From the NCBI GenBank assembly GCA_003224525.1, contig QHZB01000063.1, positions 1 through 39,903 of the forward strand: 39,903 nt of DNA, in the 5' to 3' direction. Positions 9,657-18,700 of this stretch are shown one piece after another. The translations under genes were made by a program, and so were the position numbers. The stretch is from Acidobacteriota bacterium. Lineage in GTDB: Bacteria; Acidobacteriota; Terriglobia; Acidiferrales; UBA7541. The notes under the pieces are model-generated. The model saw only the letters and a list, made by a program, of their open reading frames with translations, was not told the DNA's origin and ran no database searches. How positions within the stretch are numbered: position 1 is the stretch's first letter; every line of letters starts with the position of its first letter.

Positions 9657-10196
9657 ATGCGTCGCATCGCAGGTCTCCTGTTCATTTTGGCGAGTGCCGC
9701 TTTCTCCATTGCGGCGCTCTCCTTAGAGTCTGCGCCAAACGCCAGTTCATTGCCGGAGCCGCAGATCGCGTCGGAGCAAAATTTGGCCGTTGTCGTTAAC
9801 CTTTCTAACCCGGTTCAGAATCTTTCCATGCCCGAACTGCGAAGAATTTTTCTTGGTGAGCGCAGTCACTGGCCAAATGGCCGCCGCATCACCCTCGTGA
9901 TGATGGAGCCCGGCCAGCCTGAGCGCGCCGTCGTGCTTCGCGATATCTGCCAGATGAATGAAACCGATTTCAATAATCACTTCCTGCACGGCGTTTTCAC
10001 TGGCGAAGTGCTTGTTTCCCCGAAAACCCTGGCAACTCCCGTGGGTGTGCGCAAGTTCGTATTTAACGTGCCCGGTGCCATTGGCTATCTTCGTGTCCTG
10101 GACTTGGACCCCTCGGTAAAAGCCATTCGGATCGATGAGCGCGGTCCCGAGGATAAGGGATACCGGCTTCACGTGCCACCACGCTCTTCCAAATAG
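9657..10196 (+). CDS. Small PstS-like periplasmic binding protein
   Basis: It starts 12 bases after the porin stop. The 179-residue product has a signal peptide (MRRIAGLLFILASAAFSIAALS) and a compact phosphate-binding-protein-like domain with the typical phrases VVNLSNPVQNLSMPELRRIFLGE, WPNGRRITLVMMEPG and PGAIGYLRVLD. The order 'l..il..iFlG....W.dG..i' followed by a late 'pgaIGY' is characteristic of the short PstS-like family. The protein is about half the length of a full PstS. No ABC permease or ATPase follows. The next two genes are a kinase and a regulator, so a role as a sensory binding partner for the kinase is a fair inference. Confidence 0.8.
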   Translation: MRRIAGLLFILASAAFSIAALSLESAPNASSLPEPQIASEQNLAVVVNLSNPVQNLSMPELRRIFLGERSHWPNGRRITLVMMEPGQPERAVVLRDICQMNETDFNNHFLHGVFTGEVLVSPKTLATPVGVRKFVFNVPGAIGYLRVLDLDPSVKAIRIDERGPEDKGYRLHVPPRSSK

Positions 10197-10198
10197 AT

Positions 10199-11683
10199 AT
10201 GAACGGGCAAAACAAACGCGCGCGCAAAGGGACATTGGCTGGCCCGGCTGCGCCGTTAGACCGTGTCTTGGCTCTTGCATCCCCCTACAATTCATCCTTG
10301 TTGCTTCTGATCGTGTTCTTTCTCGTTACCATGGTTGGCCTATTCGTGATACGCGATCTTCATGCTACGAACGTTGAGGCGCAGAAAATGTACGCTGGGT
10401 CCGTGCAGGGGCTTCAGAGGATTGGGGAGCTGCAATATGAAGTCCAGGAGACCCGTCGTAGCACTTTCTACGCCTTGACTACCAACGACAGCAATCTCCA
10501 ACTGGAATATGCCGACCAGTCGCGCGAAGCCGACCGGCTTGTTAACGAAGGAATCAGCGAATATCTGCGTCAGGCTCGAATGCCTCACGAAATCGAGGTG
10601 GGCAGGCGTCTCCAACTCGATTGGTCCGGCTATCTTGGTGTGCGCAATGAAGTGTTGGCTTCGATTCTTGAGGGCAGCACCAAAGAAGCGGTCAACCTGG
10701 ATCTCAAGGGGGGTGTGCCGTCCTTCGAACGTGTCCGCCAAGACTTGCAGGAAATCAAGCGGCTCTACGATGAGCAGGCTTCTCAGCAGCTTGCCAACGT
10801 CGCTGCCACCTCTCGGCGCACCATCTTCAGGCTGATCGGTGTCCTCGGTATTACCTTGGCGTTGGCCAGCGCTTCCGTCTGGGCCATCCAGAGAAGCAAA
10901 ATGCTCGGCGCGATTCAACTGGCCAAGCTGCAAATGGAGTTTGTTGCCTCCGTCTCTCATGAGCTACGCACTCCCCTGGCGGTCATCTCCTCCGCGGCGG
11001 ATAATATTGCAGACGGTCTTGTGGGTGGGAAGGATCAGCTTAAACGCTATGGCTCCGCAATCCAAAACCAATGCCGGCAGATCACCGAGCTGGTAAACCA
11101 GATTCTACTGTTTGCCTCGACGAAAGAAGGTAAGAACCGCTATACTCTGCGCCCACTGCAGGTGTCGCGAATCATCGATGCCGTGCTGGACAATACTGCG
11201 GAATTGGTGCAGGAAATAGGCTTTGTGATTGAGCGGCGCATCGAATCCGGGCTGCCCTGCGTAATGGGTGATTTATCCGCGCTCTCTCAATGCCTGCAGA
11301 ACTTGATCGTAAATGCCGTGAAGTACAGTGGTGAAAGCCGCTGGATCGGTATTCGCGCCTTTGTCCACGATTCCGAAGAGCGAAGCTGCAAGGAAATCCG
11401 GATCACCGTTCAAGATCGCGGTATGGGCATTGACCGCTTGGAGATGCCGCACATTTTCGAGCCCTTTTATCGCGGGGCGGCGGTCATGGCTGCCCAGATT
11501 CACGGGACAGGTTTGGGATTGTCTCTCGCCAAGAGCATTGCCGAAGCTATGGGAGGAACACTTTCCGTGGTTAGTGAACTGGCGGTTGGGAGTATATTCA
11601 CCCTCCACTTGCCAATCGTCGAGAAACAAGAATCGGAAATGGCATCCGTCACTTCTAAACCAGATCCGTCTATTCGAACATGA
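10199..11683 (+). CDS. Membrane sensor histidine kinase
   Basis: It starts 2 bases after the binding-protein stop. The 494-residue protein has TM1 at about 33-52, a helical periplasmic sensor domain of about 150 residues (four-helix-bundle-like: EVQETRRSTFYALTTND) and TM2 at about 209-230. The DHp helix carries the phosphoacceptor His254 in SVSHELRTPL. The ATPase domain has an N box (QNLIVNAVKYSG), a G1 box (VQDRGMGI), an F box (IFEPFYRG) and a G2 box (GTGLGLSLAKSIAEAMGG). There is no obvious HAMP domain. It overlaps the regulator by 4 bases (ATGA), so the two are translationally coupled. The likely stimulus is the ligand of the co-encoded binding protein. Confidence 0.92.
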   Translation: MNGQNKRARKGTLAGPAAPLDRVLALASPYNSSLLLLIVFFLVTMVGLFVIRDLHATNVEAQKMYAGSVQGLQRIGELQYEVQETRRSTFYALTTNDSNLQLEYADQSREADRLVNEGISEYLRQARMPHEIEVGRRLQLDWSGYLGVRNEVLASILEGSTKEAVNLDLKGGVPSFERVRQDLQEIKRLYDEQASQQLANVAATSRRTIFRLIGVLGITLALASASVWAIQRSKMLGAIQLAKLQMEFVASVSHELRTPLAVISSAADNIADGLVGGKDQLKRYGSAIQNQCRQITELVNQILLFASTKEGKNRYTLRPLQVSRIIDAVLDNTAELVQEIGFVIERRIESGLPCVMGDLSALSQCLQNLIVNAVKYSGESRWIGIRAFVHDSEERSCKEIRITVQDRGMGIDRLEMPHIFEPFYRGAAVMAAQIHGTGLGLSLAKSIAEAMGGTLSVVSELAVGSIFTLHLPIVEKQESEMASVTSKPDPSIRT

Positions 11684-12360
11684 ACGAGAATATTCTGTTG
11701 GTGGAAGACGAACAAGCATTGCGGATGACCCTGAGCGATCGTCTGCAAAGCGAGGGTTACGTCGTTGATTTCTCTCCCGATGGGGAACAAGGCTTCGAAA
11801 AGGCGACCAGTTTACCCTTCGATTTGATCATCCTCGATATCATGCTGCCTCGCCGCAGTGGTCTTGACGTCTGTCGCGACATCCGGCTGGCGGGGTTGGC
11901 AACCCCAATTCTGCTGCTTACCGCTCGTGGCCAAATTGTCGACAAGGTGGCCGGTCTCAAACTGGGTGCCGATGACTACGTCACGAAACCCTTCGACACT
12001 TTGGAACTTATAGCCCGTATCGAGGCCCTATTGCGGCGCGCCCCCACACGAACCGGCCAGGGCATTCTCCAGTTTGGCTCAATCCGCGTGGATATTCGCG
12101 GCACTCAGGTTACGCGAGAAGGCAGACCTGTTTATCTTTCTGCTCGGGAATTTCAGCTGCTGCGCTATTTCACGGAGCACAACGGGATCACTCTTTCCCG
12201 TGATGAGATCTTGCGCGAGGTGTGGGGCTACGAGGTCGGCACGTTCACACGCACCGTTGATGTTCACGTCGCCGGCTTACGCCAGAAATTGGAGAAGGCT
12301 CCCAAAAAACCTGAGCTGATCCTCACCGTCCCCGGCATCGGCTATAAATTTCAGGGATGA
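11680..12360 (+). CDS. OmpR/PhoB-family response regulator
   Basis: A 226-residue protein with a receiver domain (acidic pair VEDEQ near residue 10, phosphoacceptor Asp53 in LIILDIMLPRRSG, TARG, and lysine in GADDYVTKPFD). The C-terminal winged helix runs from about 130 to 226 (YLSAREFQLLRYFTEHNG, RDEILREVWGYE, RTVDVHVAGLRQKLE) and ends TVPGIGYKFQG, the normal family end. The gene is therefore intact although transposase debris begins immediately after its stop. It is coupled to the kinase by an ATGA overlap. Target promoters were not identified. Confidence 0.94.
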   Translation: MNENILLVEDEQALRMTLSDRLQSEGYVVDFSPDGEQGFEKATSLPFDLIILDIMLPRRSGLDVCRDIRLAGLATPILLLTARGQIVDKVAGLKLGADDYVTKPFDTLELIARIEALLRRAPTRTGQGILQFGSIRVDIRGTQVTREGRPVYLSAREFQLLRYFTEHNGITLSRDEILREVWGYEVGTFTRTVDVHVAGLRQKLEKAPKKPELILTVPGIGYKFQG

Positions 12361-13020
12361 AAGGTATTGACCGCACCATCCGAATATCCGGAAAATTCTC
12401 AGCGCCGACCAGGTGCACCCCCACAAAATTCAGTACTACCTGGAGCGGCGCGATCCCGAGTTTGACGCCCAGATGGTGCAGGTTCTGCATGTTTACAAGG
12501 AGGTGGAAATCTGGCGTGAGAAAGGCGCGCCGCCGCCGGATTTGGTCGCTGTGCTCTCCTACGACGAGAAGCCCGGTATTCAAGCCATCGAAAATACTGC
12601 CCCAGACCTGCCCCCGGTCCCAGGAAAATATTCTGCCACAGGGCGGGACCATGAATACATCCGGCACGGAACACTGTCCCTGTTGGCCGGAATCGACCTG
12701 CTGTCCGGCGAGGTTCTGGGCTTGGTGCGCGTATCCGTATTGTGCTCGACAATCATTCCGCACACATCTCCAAAGAGACCCGCACTTTCCTGGCCACGCT
12801 GCCAAACCGGTTTGCATTCGCCTTCACGCCCAAACACGGGTCCTGGCTCAACTTGATCGAATCGTTTTTCGGTAAGATGGCCAAAACCCTGCTGCGTGGC
12901 ATCCGAGTCGCCTCAGCCGACGAACTGAAAGCACGGATCGAACTCTACCTCAAGGAGGTCAATGAGACACCCGTGGTCTTCCGCTGGAAGTACAAACTGG
13001 AGACGTTGTCGGTGGTCTAG
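12361..13020 (+). pseudogene. IS630-type transposase remnant with internal deletion
   Basis: The frame from about 12413 encodes HPHKIQYYLERRDPEF, the long DDE-domain stretch PDLVAVLSYDEKPGIQAI and LLAGIDLLSGEVLGLVR. The second frame, from about 12739, resumes with VLDNHSAHISKETRTFL, TPKHGSWLNLIESFF and the C-terminal YLKEVNETPVVFRWKY. These are IS630-family catalytic motifs (D..., DNHSAH, WLN.IE). The usual segment between 'GLVR' and 'VLDNHSAH' (roughly 20 residues) is missing and the frame shifts there, at about 12730. The N-terminal helix-turn-helix part is absent. The element is inactive and sits directly after the response-regulator stop. Confidence 0.8.
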
Positions 13021-13367
13021 TCATTGGTATGCTATTTCGGAATCACAATACTAGGACCTCGCAAGCCCGGAGATGCCGGGCGAAAATCCGTGCTCCCGAA
13101 GAAACCGCCGAGCCGGCGCATTCGGCCTGTTCGCAAGCCTTCTTCCGGTGGCATGGCGCGCAGTTCGCCCATCCCCAACGCTTTCGCTCGTGCGGCATAC
13201 TAACAGCCACACTGTTGGCGCAAGTGATTATGCTGAAGATACTCCCTGCACCGTTCAAATATGGGCACCATCGGGAGTAAGGTGCGCGAAAACGTCTTCC
13301 TCGTGTGCTACCATGCCGCTATCCAGCCCTCGTACCATTGATTCAAATCCCCTTGAGGGAGGGTTTG
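13021..13367. other. Intergenic upstream of the cytochrome locus
   Basis: It holds a 6-bp hairpin (13065-13070 with 13076-13081) without a T-run. A weak promoter-like pair, TTGGCG at 13215-13220 and GATACT at 13238-13243 (17-base spacing), could drive the cytochrome genes. An 83-codon frame at 13029-13280 has no family features and is rejected. Confidence 0.3.
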
Positions 13368-15449
13368 GTGTATTTCAACGGGCCTACAGCGAAGAGTGCT
13401 TCTTTCCGAATTTGTCCCATTAGGCCGTTGGCGATACCCCTTTCCATTTTTTTCATATTAGTTTTCTTTGCCTGCGTTCCTGCGCGGGCACAAATTTCAC
13501 CGGGCCCTCTTGCGAAGGCCCACCAGTCTTTAAGCGGAACCATACAATGCGCCAGCTGCCACCAATTCGGCACCAGCACGCCGACTTTCAAATGCCTGGA
13601 TTGCCATAAAGAAGTGGCCCAACGATTGGCCGCGAAGCACGGATATCACGCCCAGATCCAGATGAAGAATCCCAATGGCAAGGATTGTGTCCGCTGCCAC
13701 CTCGATCACAACGGCGTGGATTTCGGCCTTATCCACTGGGAGCCTTCACAAAAACAATTTGATCACCGGTTGACGGGCTACATCCTGGAAGGGAAGCATG
13801 CGGGCCTTGCTTGCGAGAAGTGCCACCTGCCGGCATACATGGTTTCCGAGGAACGCGCGCTCATCAAGATGAAAGACCTTTCGAAGTCCTTTTTCGGATT
13901 GTCGCAAAATTGCGTACCGTGCCACAAAGATGTGCACAAAGGCCAACTCGGAGACAAATGCCTGCAATGTCATAATTACGTGGACTGGAAGGCGGCAAAG
14001 CAATTCGATCACTCCAAGACGCGCTATCCTCTGACGGGTCTTCACATCAAGGTCGAGTGCGAGAAGTGTCACAAGCCGGATGTGCCCGGCGGTCCGGCAC
14101 GCTACCGGGACATGAAGTTCCAGGCCTGCATCGACTGCCATATCGATCCGCACAAAGGCTCCTTCAAGCAGCGTTGCGAAGAATGTCACACCACCGAGGG
14201 CTGGAAAAAATTGCTACCTCGCTTTGAATTCGACCATTCCAAGACCAAGTACCCGCTCCTCGGAAAGCACGCCATGGTCGGCTGCGCTGAGTGCCATTTG
14301 AAGGGTGATTTCAAACGGGTCCTTCCGTTTGGTAATTGCAATGATTGTCATAAACCGGACCCCCACAAGGGCCAGTTCGAAGCACGTCCCAAAAAGGGCG
14401 AGTGCGCGGAATGCCACACCGTGGATGGGTGGAAGCCCTCGCTGTTCGGCGTGAAAGAGCACGACACATCCAAATACCCTCTGAAGGGCAAGCACGTCAA
14501 AGTGGAATGCGACAAGTGCCATCTACCCGCGGGCAAGGACACCATCTATAAGGTGAAATTCGCAGCCTGCACCGACTGCCACAAGGATGCCCATGACGGA
14601 CAATTTAAAGCCGCTCCATATCGAGACAAATGCGAAGATTGTCATACCGTTCTGGATTTTCACCGCTCCACCTTCACCATCGCCAAACATCGCAAGGCGC
14701 GTTTTGCACTGACCGGCGCGCACGCCGCCGTTCCTTGCTCCGATTGCCACAAAGTTGGCGCCGCCGGACGAACTGACAAGATCCTGCCGTTCCATTTCGA
14801 AGATCGGACCTGCACCGCCTGCCATGAGGATGTCCATCATGGCGAATTCAAAGAACGCATGGCGCGGCGCCGTGCCGATGGCACGCCTCAAGGGTGCGAA
14901 GCCTGCCATAACGTGAGGTCCTGGGCCGACGTGAATGGCTTCGACCATTCGAAAACCAAATTCCCGTTGCTCGGAGCGCATCGCGCCGTCAAGTGCGGTG
15001 ATTGTCACAAGGCGCCGGTCGGCAAAAAAGAAATACAGTTCAAGGACACGTCGCAAGTCTGCGAAGATTGTCACAAAGATGCCCATGACGGCCAATTCGC
15101 CAAGGCCGGGAAGACCCCTTGTGCGGACTGCCACGATTCGCAGCGCTGGGTGCCCTCCACCTTCAACCATGACACCCGGACGCATTTCCCCTTGCAGGGT
15201 GGGCACGCAGGCGTTGCTTGCGACAAATGCCATAAGCAGACGCGCACGGTCGACGCCAAGCCTGTGATAATCTACAAACAAGCCCCTTCAAAGTGTACCG
15301 ATTGCCACGGCCCGAATATCGGCCCTTTGAAGTCAAGTCTTCTGCAGTATGCAAATCCTGCCGCCAGTGGGAGAACGCTTCTTACCGAACCTTTGAATCT
15401 GTTCCCCACTCTGGCCGCGCTGCCGTCCCAGCCGATGGATTTCGCGTAA
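13368..15449 (+). CDS. Multihaem c-type cytochrome, 23 CxxCH motifs
   Basis: GTG 13368 is preferred because GGGAGGG at 13357-13363 precedes it; an upstream in-frame GTG at 13305 lacks a good site. The protein (about 693 residues) has a signal peptide with core PLAIPLSIFFILVFFAC and cleavage after ARA. I count 23 CxxCH haem-attachment motifs, from CASCH to CTDCH. Many occur in a repeated module in which 'FDHSKTxxPLxGxHxxVxC' precedes a CxxCH and a 'DxHxGQF' phrase follows the next; the conserved extra histidines are likely distal haem ligands. The family resembles the cytochrome c3/class III type of repeat-built electron carriers. It would act in the periplasm or outside the cell. It is the first gene of the electron-transfer locus. 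Confidence 0.92.
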   Translation: MYFNGPTAKSASFRICPIRPLAIPLSIFFILVFFACVPARAQISPGPLAKAHQSLSGTIQCASCHQFGTSTPTFKCLDCHKEVAQRLAAKHGYHAQIQMKNPNGKDCVRCHLDHNGVDFGLIHWEPSQKQFDHRLTGYILEGKHAGLACEKCHLPAYMVSEERALIKMKDLSKSFFGLSQNCVPCHKDVHKGQLGDKCLQCHNYVDWKAAKQFDHSKTRYPLTGLHIKVECEKCHKPDVPGGPARYRDMKFQACIDCHIDPHKGSFKQRCEECHTTEGWKKLLPRFEFDHSKTKYPLLGKHAMVGCAECHLKGDFKRVLPFGNCNDCHKPDPHKGQFEARPKKGECAECHTVDGWKPSLFGVKEHDTSKYPLKGKHVKVECDKCHLPAGKDTIYKVKFAACTDCHKDAHDGQFKAAPYRDKCEDCHTVLDFHRSTFTIAKHRKARFALTGAHAAVPCSDCHKVGAAGRTDKILPFHFEDRTCTACHEDVHHGEFKERMARRRADGTPQGCEACHNVRSWADVNGFDHSKTKFPLLGAHRAVKCGDCHKAPVGKKEIQFKDTSQVCEDCHKDAHDGQFAKAGKTPCADCHDSQRWVPSTFNHDTRTHFPLQGGHAGVACDKCHKQTRTVDAKPVIIYKQAPSKCTDCHGPNIGPLKSSLLQYANPAASGRTLLTEPLNLFPTLAALPSQPMDFA

Positions 15450-15659
15450 AGAGGGATGTACTGCAGAAGTGAGCTCCGAAGCTTGGCAAAGAATCCGCCA
15501 CGCTTAGAATCTGGCTCTTTCGTTTATAGACAAGGTTACGAGAGTACCGCCAGCTTGGTACTAATTTGCCATTTGAATTATCCCTGGCCAAAAACTGAAC
15601 GTCGGTACAGTTGTTATTGCCCCAGCGCAAAGACCATAATCCTCCCTGGAGTTATTATA

Positions 15660-15737
15660 ATGATGGCGTACCACAACTCGTCCAGCAGCGGAATCGGATT
15701 CACGGAAGCTGAAGCTTTGGGAGGCTGTTACGTCTAA
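15660..15737 (+). CDS. Possible 25-residue leader peptide ahead of the giant cytochrome
   Basis: ATG 15660 (or 15663) follows GGAG at 15648-15651 with good spacing. The short product starts MMAYHNSSSSGIGF and ends GGCYV. Its stop (15735-15737) lies just past the inferred ACG start (15730) of the giant cytochrome, and its last codons contain the GGGAGG site for that gene. The arrangement looks like translational coupling. No family is recognised, and the peptide may have no function beyond being translated. Confidence 0.3.
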   Translation: MMAYHNSSSSGIGFTEAEALGGCYV

Positions 15738-18700
15738 GTCCATTCAGATCCTGTGTTGCTTGCTGCTCTTCTCTTGGTCGGCAGCGAGCGCTCCCGTACC
15801 GGTACCCGCACCGCAGCGGGAGACTACTCGTAGTCCGCACGGACCGCTTGCCATCCCCTGCGAGAACTGCCACACCGCTACTGGCTGGCGCCCCATCCGC
15901 GCCGTCCCTGAATTTGATCACAATAAAACTGGGTATCCGCTGCGCGGCATGCACGAGAAAGTTCAATGCACGCAGTGTCACGTAAAACCGATATTCACAG
16001 ACGTGGGCAAGAACTGTCAGGATTGCCATGCCGATATTCACCAGCGGAAAATGGGCACGGACTGCGCGCAGTGCCACTCGGTTCTCGGTTGGAACAATGC
16101 CGTACAGCAAGTCAAGGATCACCAAAATCGCTTTCCGCTATTCGGCGCTCACGCCGCCGTGCAATGCGAGGACTGCCACAAGGGCGCGGCAGTGGGTCAA
16201 TTCCAGGGCCTATCGACGGCCTGCGCTTCCTGCCACTTGCAGGACTTTCAGAAGACCACGAATCCGAATCACGTCAGTGCAAAGTTCGCGACCACCTGCG
16301 ACTCCTGCCACACGTTTGACAGCTGGCTGGGCGCGAAGTTCGACCACAGCACCACCGGGTTCCTGCTGACGAATGGCCATGCCAACGTGGCCTGTGCCGC
16401 CTGCCACATTAACAACAATTACAATTTGACCACCGCCCCGACGGACTGCGGCAATTCCGGCTGCCATTTGACGACTTGGCAGCAGACGAGTAATCCAGTG
16501 CACTCTTCGGCTGGCGCGGCTTTTGGCGTGGCCAACTGCGCGGGATGCCACAACACCATTTCCTGGACCACGGCGATCTTCGATCACAGCACCACGGGCT
16601 TCCTGCTGACCAACGGGCACGCCAACGTGCCCTGCGCTTCTTGCCATGTCAACAACAACTACACTTTGACGATTGCGCCGACGGACTGCGGCAACTCCGG
16701 ATGCCATTTGACGAGATGGCAACAGACCACTACCCCAGTACACTCGACATCGGGGCCTGCTTTTGCGCCCACGAATTGCGCCACATGCCATACCACGCAA
16801 GGCTGGGACTCCGCGTCTTTCGACCACAGCACCACCGGTTTCGCGCTGACGGGTACGCATGCTTCTCCTTCGCCCACGCCCTGCGCTTCCTGCCACGTCA
16901 GCAACAATTACACACTGAACTCGGCCGACTGTATGGGCTGCCACCAGGCGGCGTGGAACACCACGCCTTCGTTCGGCGGCAGTGTGCCGGATCACATCAA
17001 GGCGAGCTTCCCCTCGACGGCCGCCGCTTGCGCCCAGTGCCACACCATCACCAAGTGGGCCGACGGCAAGTTCGATCACACCGCCTTCGGGTTCCCGCTG
17101 ACGAACTCGCACGCCCTGGTGACCGACGGCGGCAAGGTGCCGTCCTGCGCTTCCTGCCACATCAACAACAATTACAGCTTGACGACCTTGCTGTCGGACT
17201 GCGGGAATTCCGGATGCCATTTGACAACCTGGCAGCAGACCAATAACCCGACGCACTCAACCTCGGGACCGACGTTCGCTGTCGCGAACTGCATGACATG
17301 CCACAACACCATCTCATGGACTACCGCAGCCTTTGACCACAGCACCACGGGCTGGGCGCTGACGGGCTCGCACCAAATGGCGCCGGCCGGTAAAGTCGTG
17401 GCCTGCACCGACTGCCACGTGAGCAACAACTACACCTTCACGGTGGCGAACACGGATTGCTACGGCTGCCACCAGGCTGCTTGGCAAAGCACGACGACGA
17501 TGGGTGGAGCTGTACCGAATCACATCACGGCGGGCTTCCCGACCTCGCAATGTTCGACCTGCCACAACACGACTACCTGGACTTCAACCTTCAATCACGC
17601 GACCACGGGTTTCCCGCTGACGAATTCGCACCAGATGGCGCCGGCCGGGAAAGTTGTGGCCTGCACGGATTGCCACATCAACAACAACTACACTTTGGCC
17701 ACTGCGCCGACCGACTGCGGCAACTCCGGATGCCATTTGACGACCTGGCAGCAGACGAATAATCCCGTGCACTCGTCAGCCGGAGCGCCTTATGCCGCAG
17801 CGAACTGCACGACGTGCCACAACACCATCACCTGGACCACCGCAACCTTTGACCATAGCACCACCGGTTTCGCGCTGACGGGTTCGCACCAGATGGCGCC
17901 GGCCGGGAAAGTCGTGGCCTGCGCTGACTGCCACGTGGGCAACAACTACACCTTCACGGCGGCGAACACGGATTGCTACGGCTGCCACCAAGTCGCTTGG
18001 CAAACCACGACGACGATGGGGGGAGTGGTACCGAATCACGTCGCGGCGGGCTTCCCGACCTCGCAATGTTCGACCTGCCACAACACGACTACTTGGACTT
18101 CAACCTTCAACCACGCGACCACGGGTTTCCCATTGACGAATTCTCACCAAATGGCGCCCGCGGGGAAAGCTGCGACCTGCGCGTCTTGCCATATCAACAA
18201 CAACTACACGCTGACGATTGCACCGACCGACTGCGGCAACTCCGGATGCCATTTGACGACCTGGCAGCAGACCAACAATCCGACACACGCGTCAGCGGGA
18301 GCGCCCTTTGCCGCAGCGAACTGCATGACATGCCACAGCACCATCACCTGGACCACCGCAACCTTTGACCACAGCACCACGGGCTGGGCGCTGACGGGTT
18401 CGCATCAGATGGCGCCGGCCGGGAAAGTCGTGGCCTGCGCTGACTGCCACGTGGGCAACAACTACACCTTCACGGTGGCGAACACGGATTGCTATGGCTG
18501 CCACCAAGTTGCTTGGCAAAGCACCGCGATGCTCGGTGGAGCGGTACCGAATCACATCACCTCGGGCTTCCCGACCTCACAATGCTCGACCTGCCACGAT
18601 ACGGTGCTCTGGTCGACTGGCAAGTTCGATCACAGCACCACGGGCTGGCCGTTGCAGGGTGCGCACGTGACCACGCCCTGCGCTTCGTGCCACATGGGTG

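Noticed and set aside
13065-13081. Hairpin as terminator of the response-regulator operon
   Set aside because: Only 6 bp and no following T-run; it lies beyond the IS630 remnant.
14523-15281. 252-codon minus-strand frame opposite the 23-haem cytochrome
   Set aside because: Shadow frame without start signal or recognisable fold.
16210-17256. Long minus-strand frame (348 codons) opposite the giant cytochrome
   Set aside because: It is antisense to a CxxCH-rich gene whose codon pattern keeps the opposite strand open; the product is repetitive Arg/Val/Ala with no family motif.
16684-18610. CRISPR array suggested by regular repeats
   Set aside because: The repeats are 516 bp long, in frame and coding for haem motifs; there are no short repeats with unique spacers.
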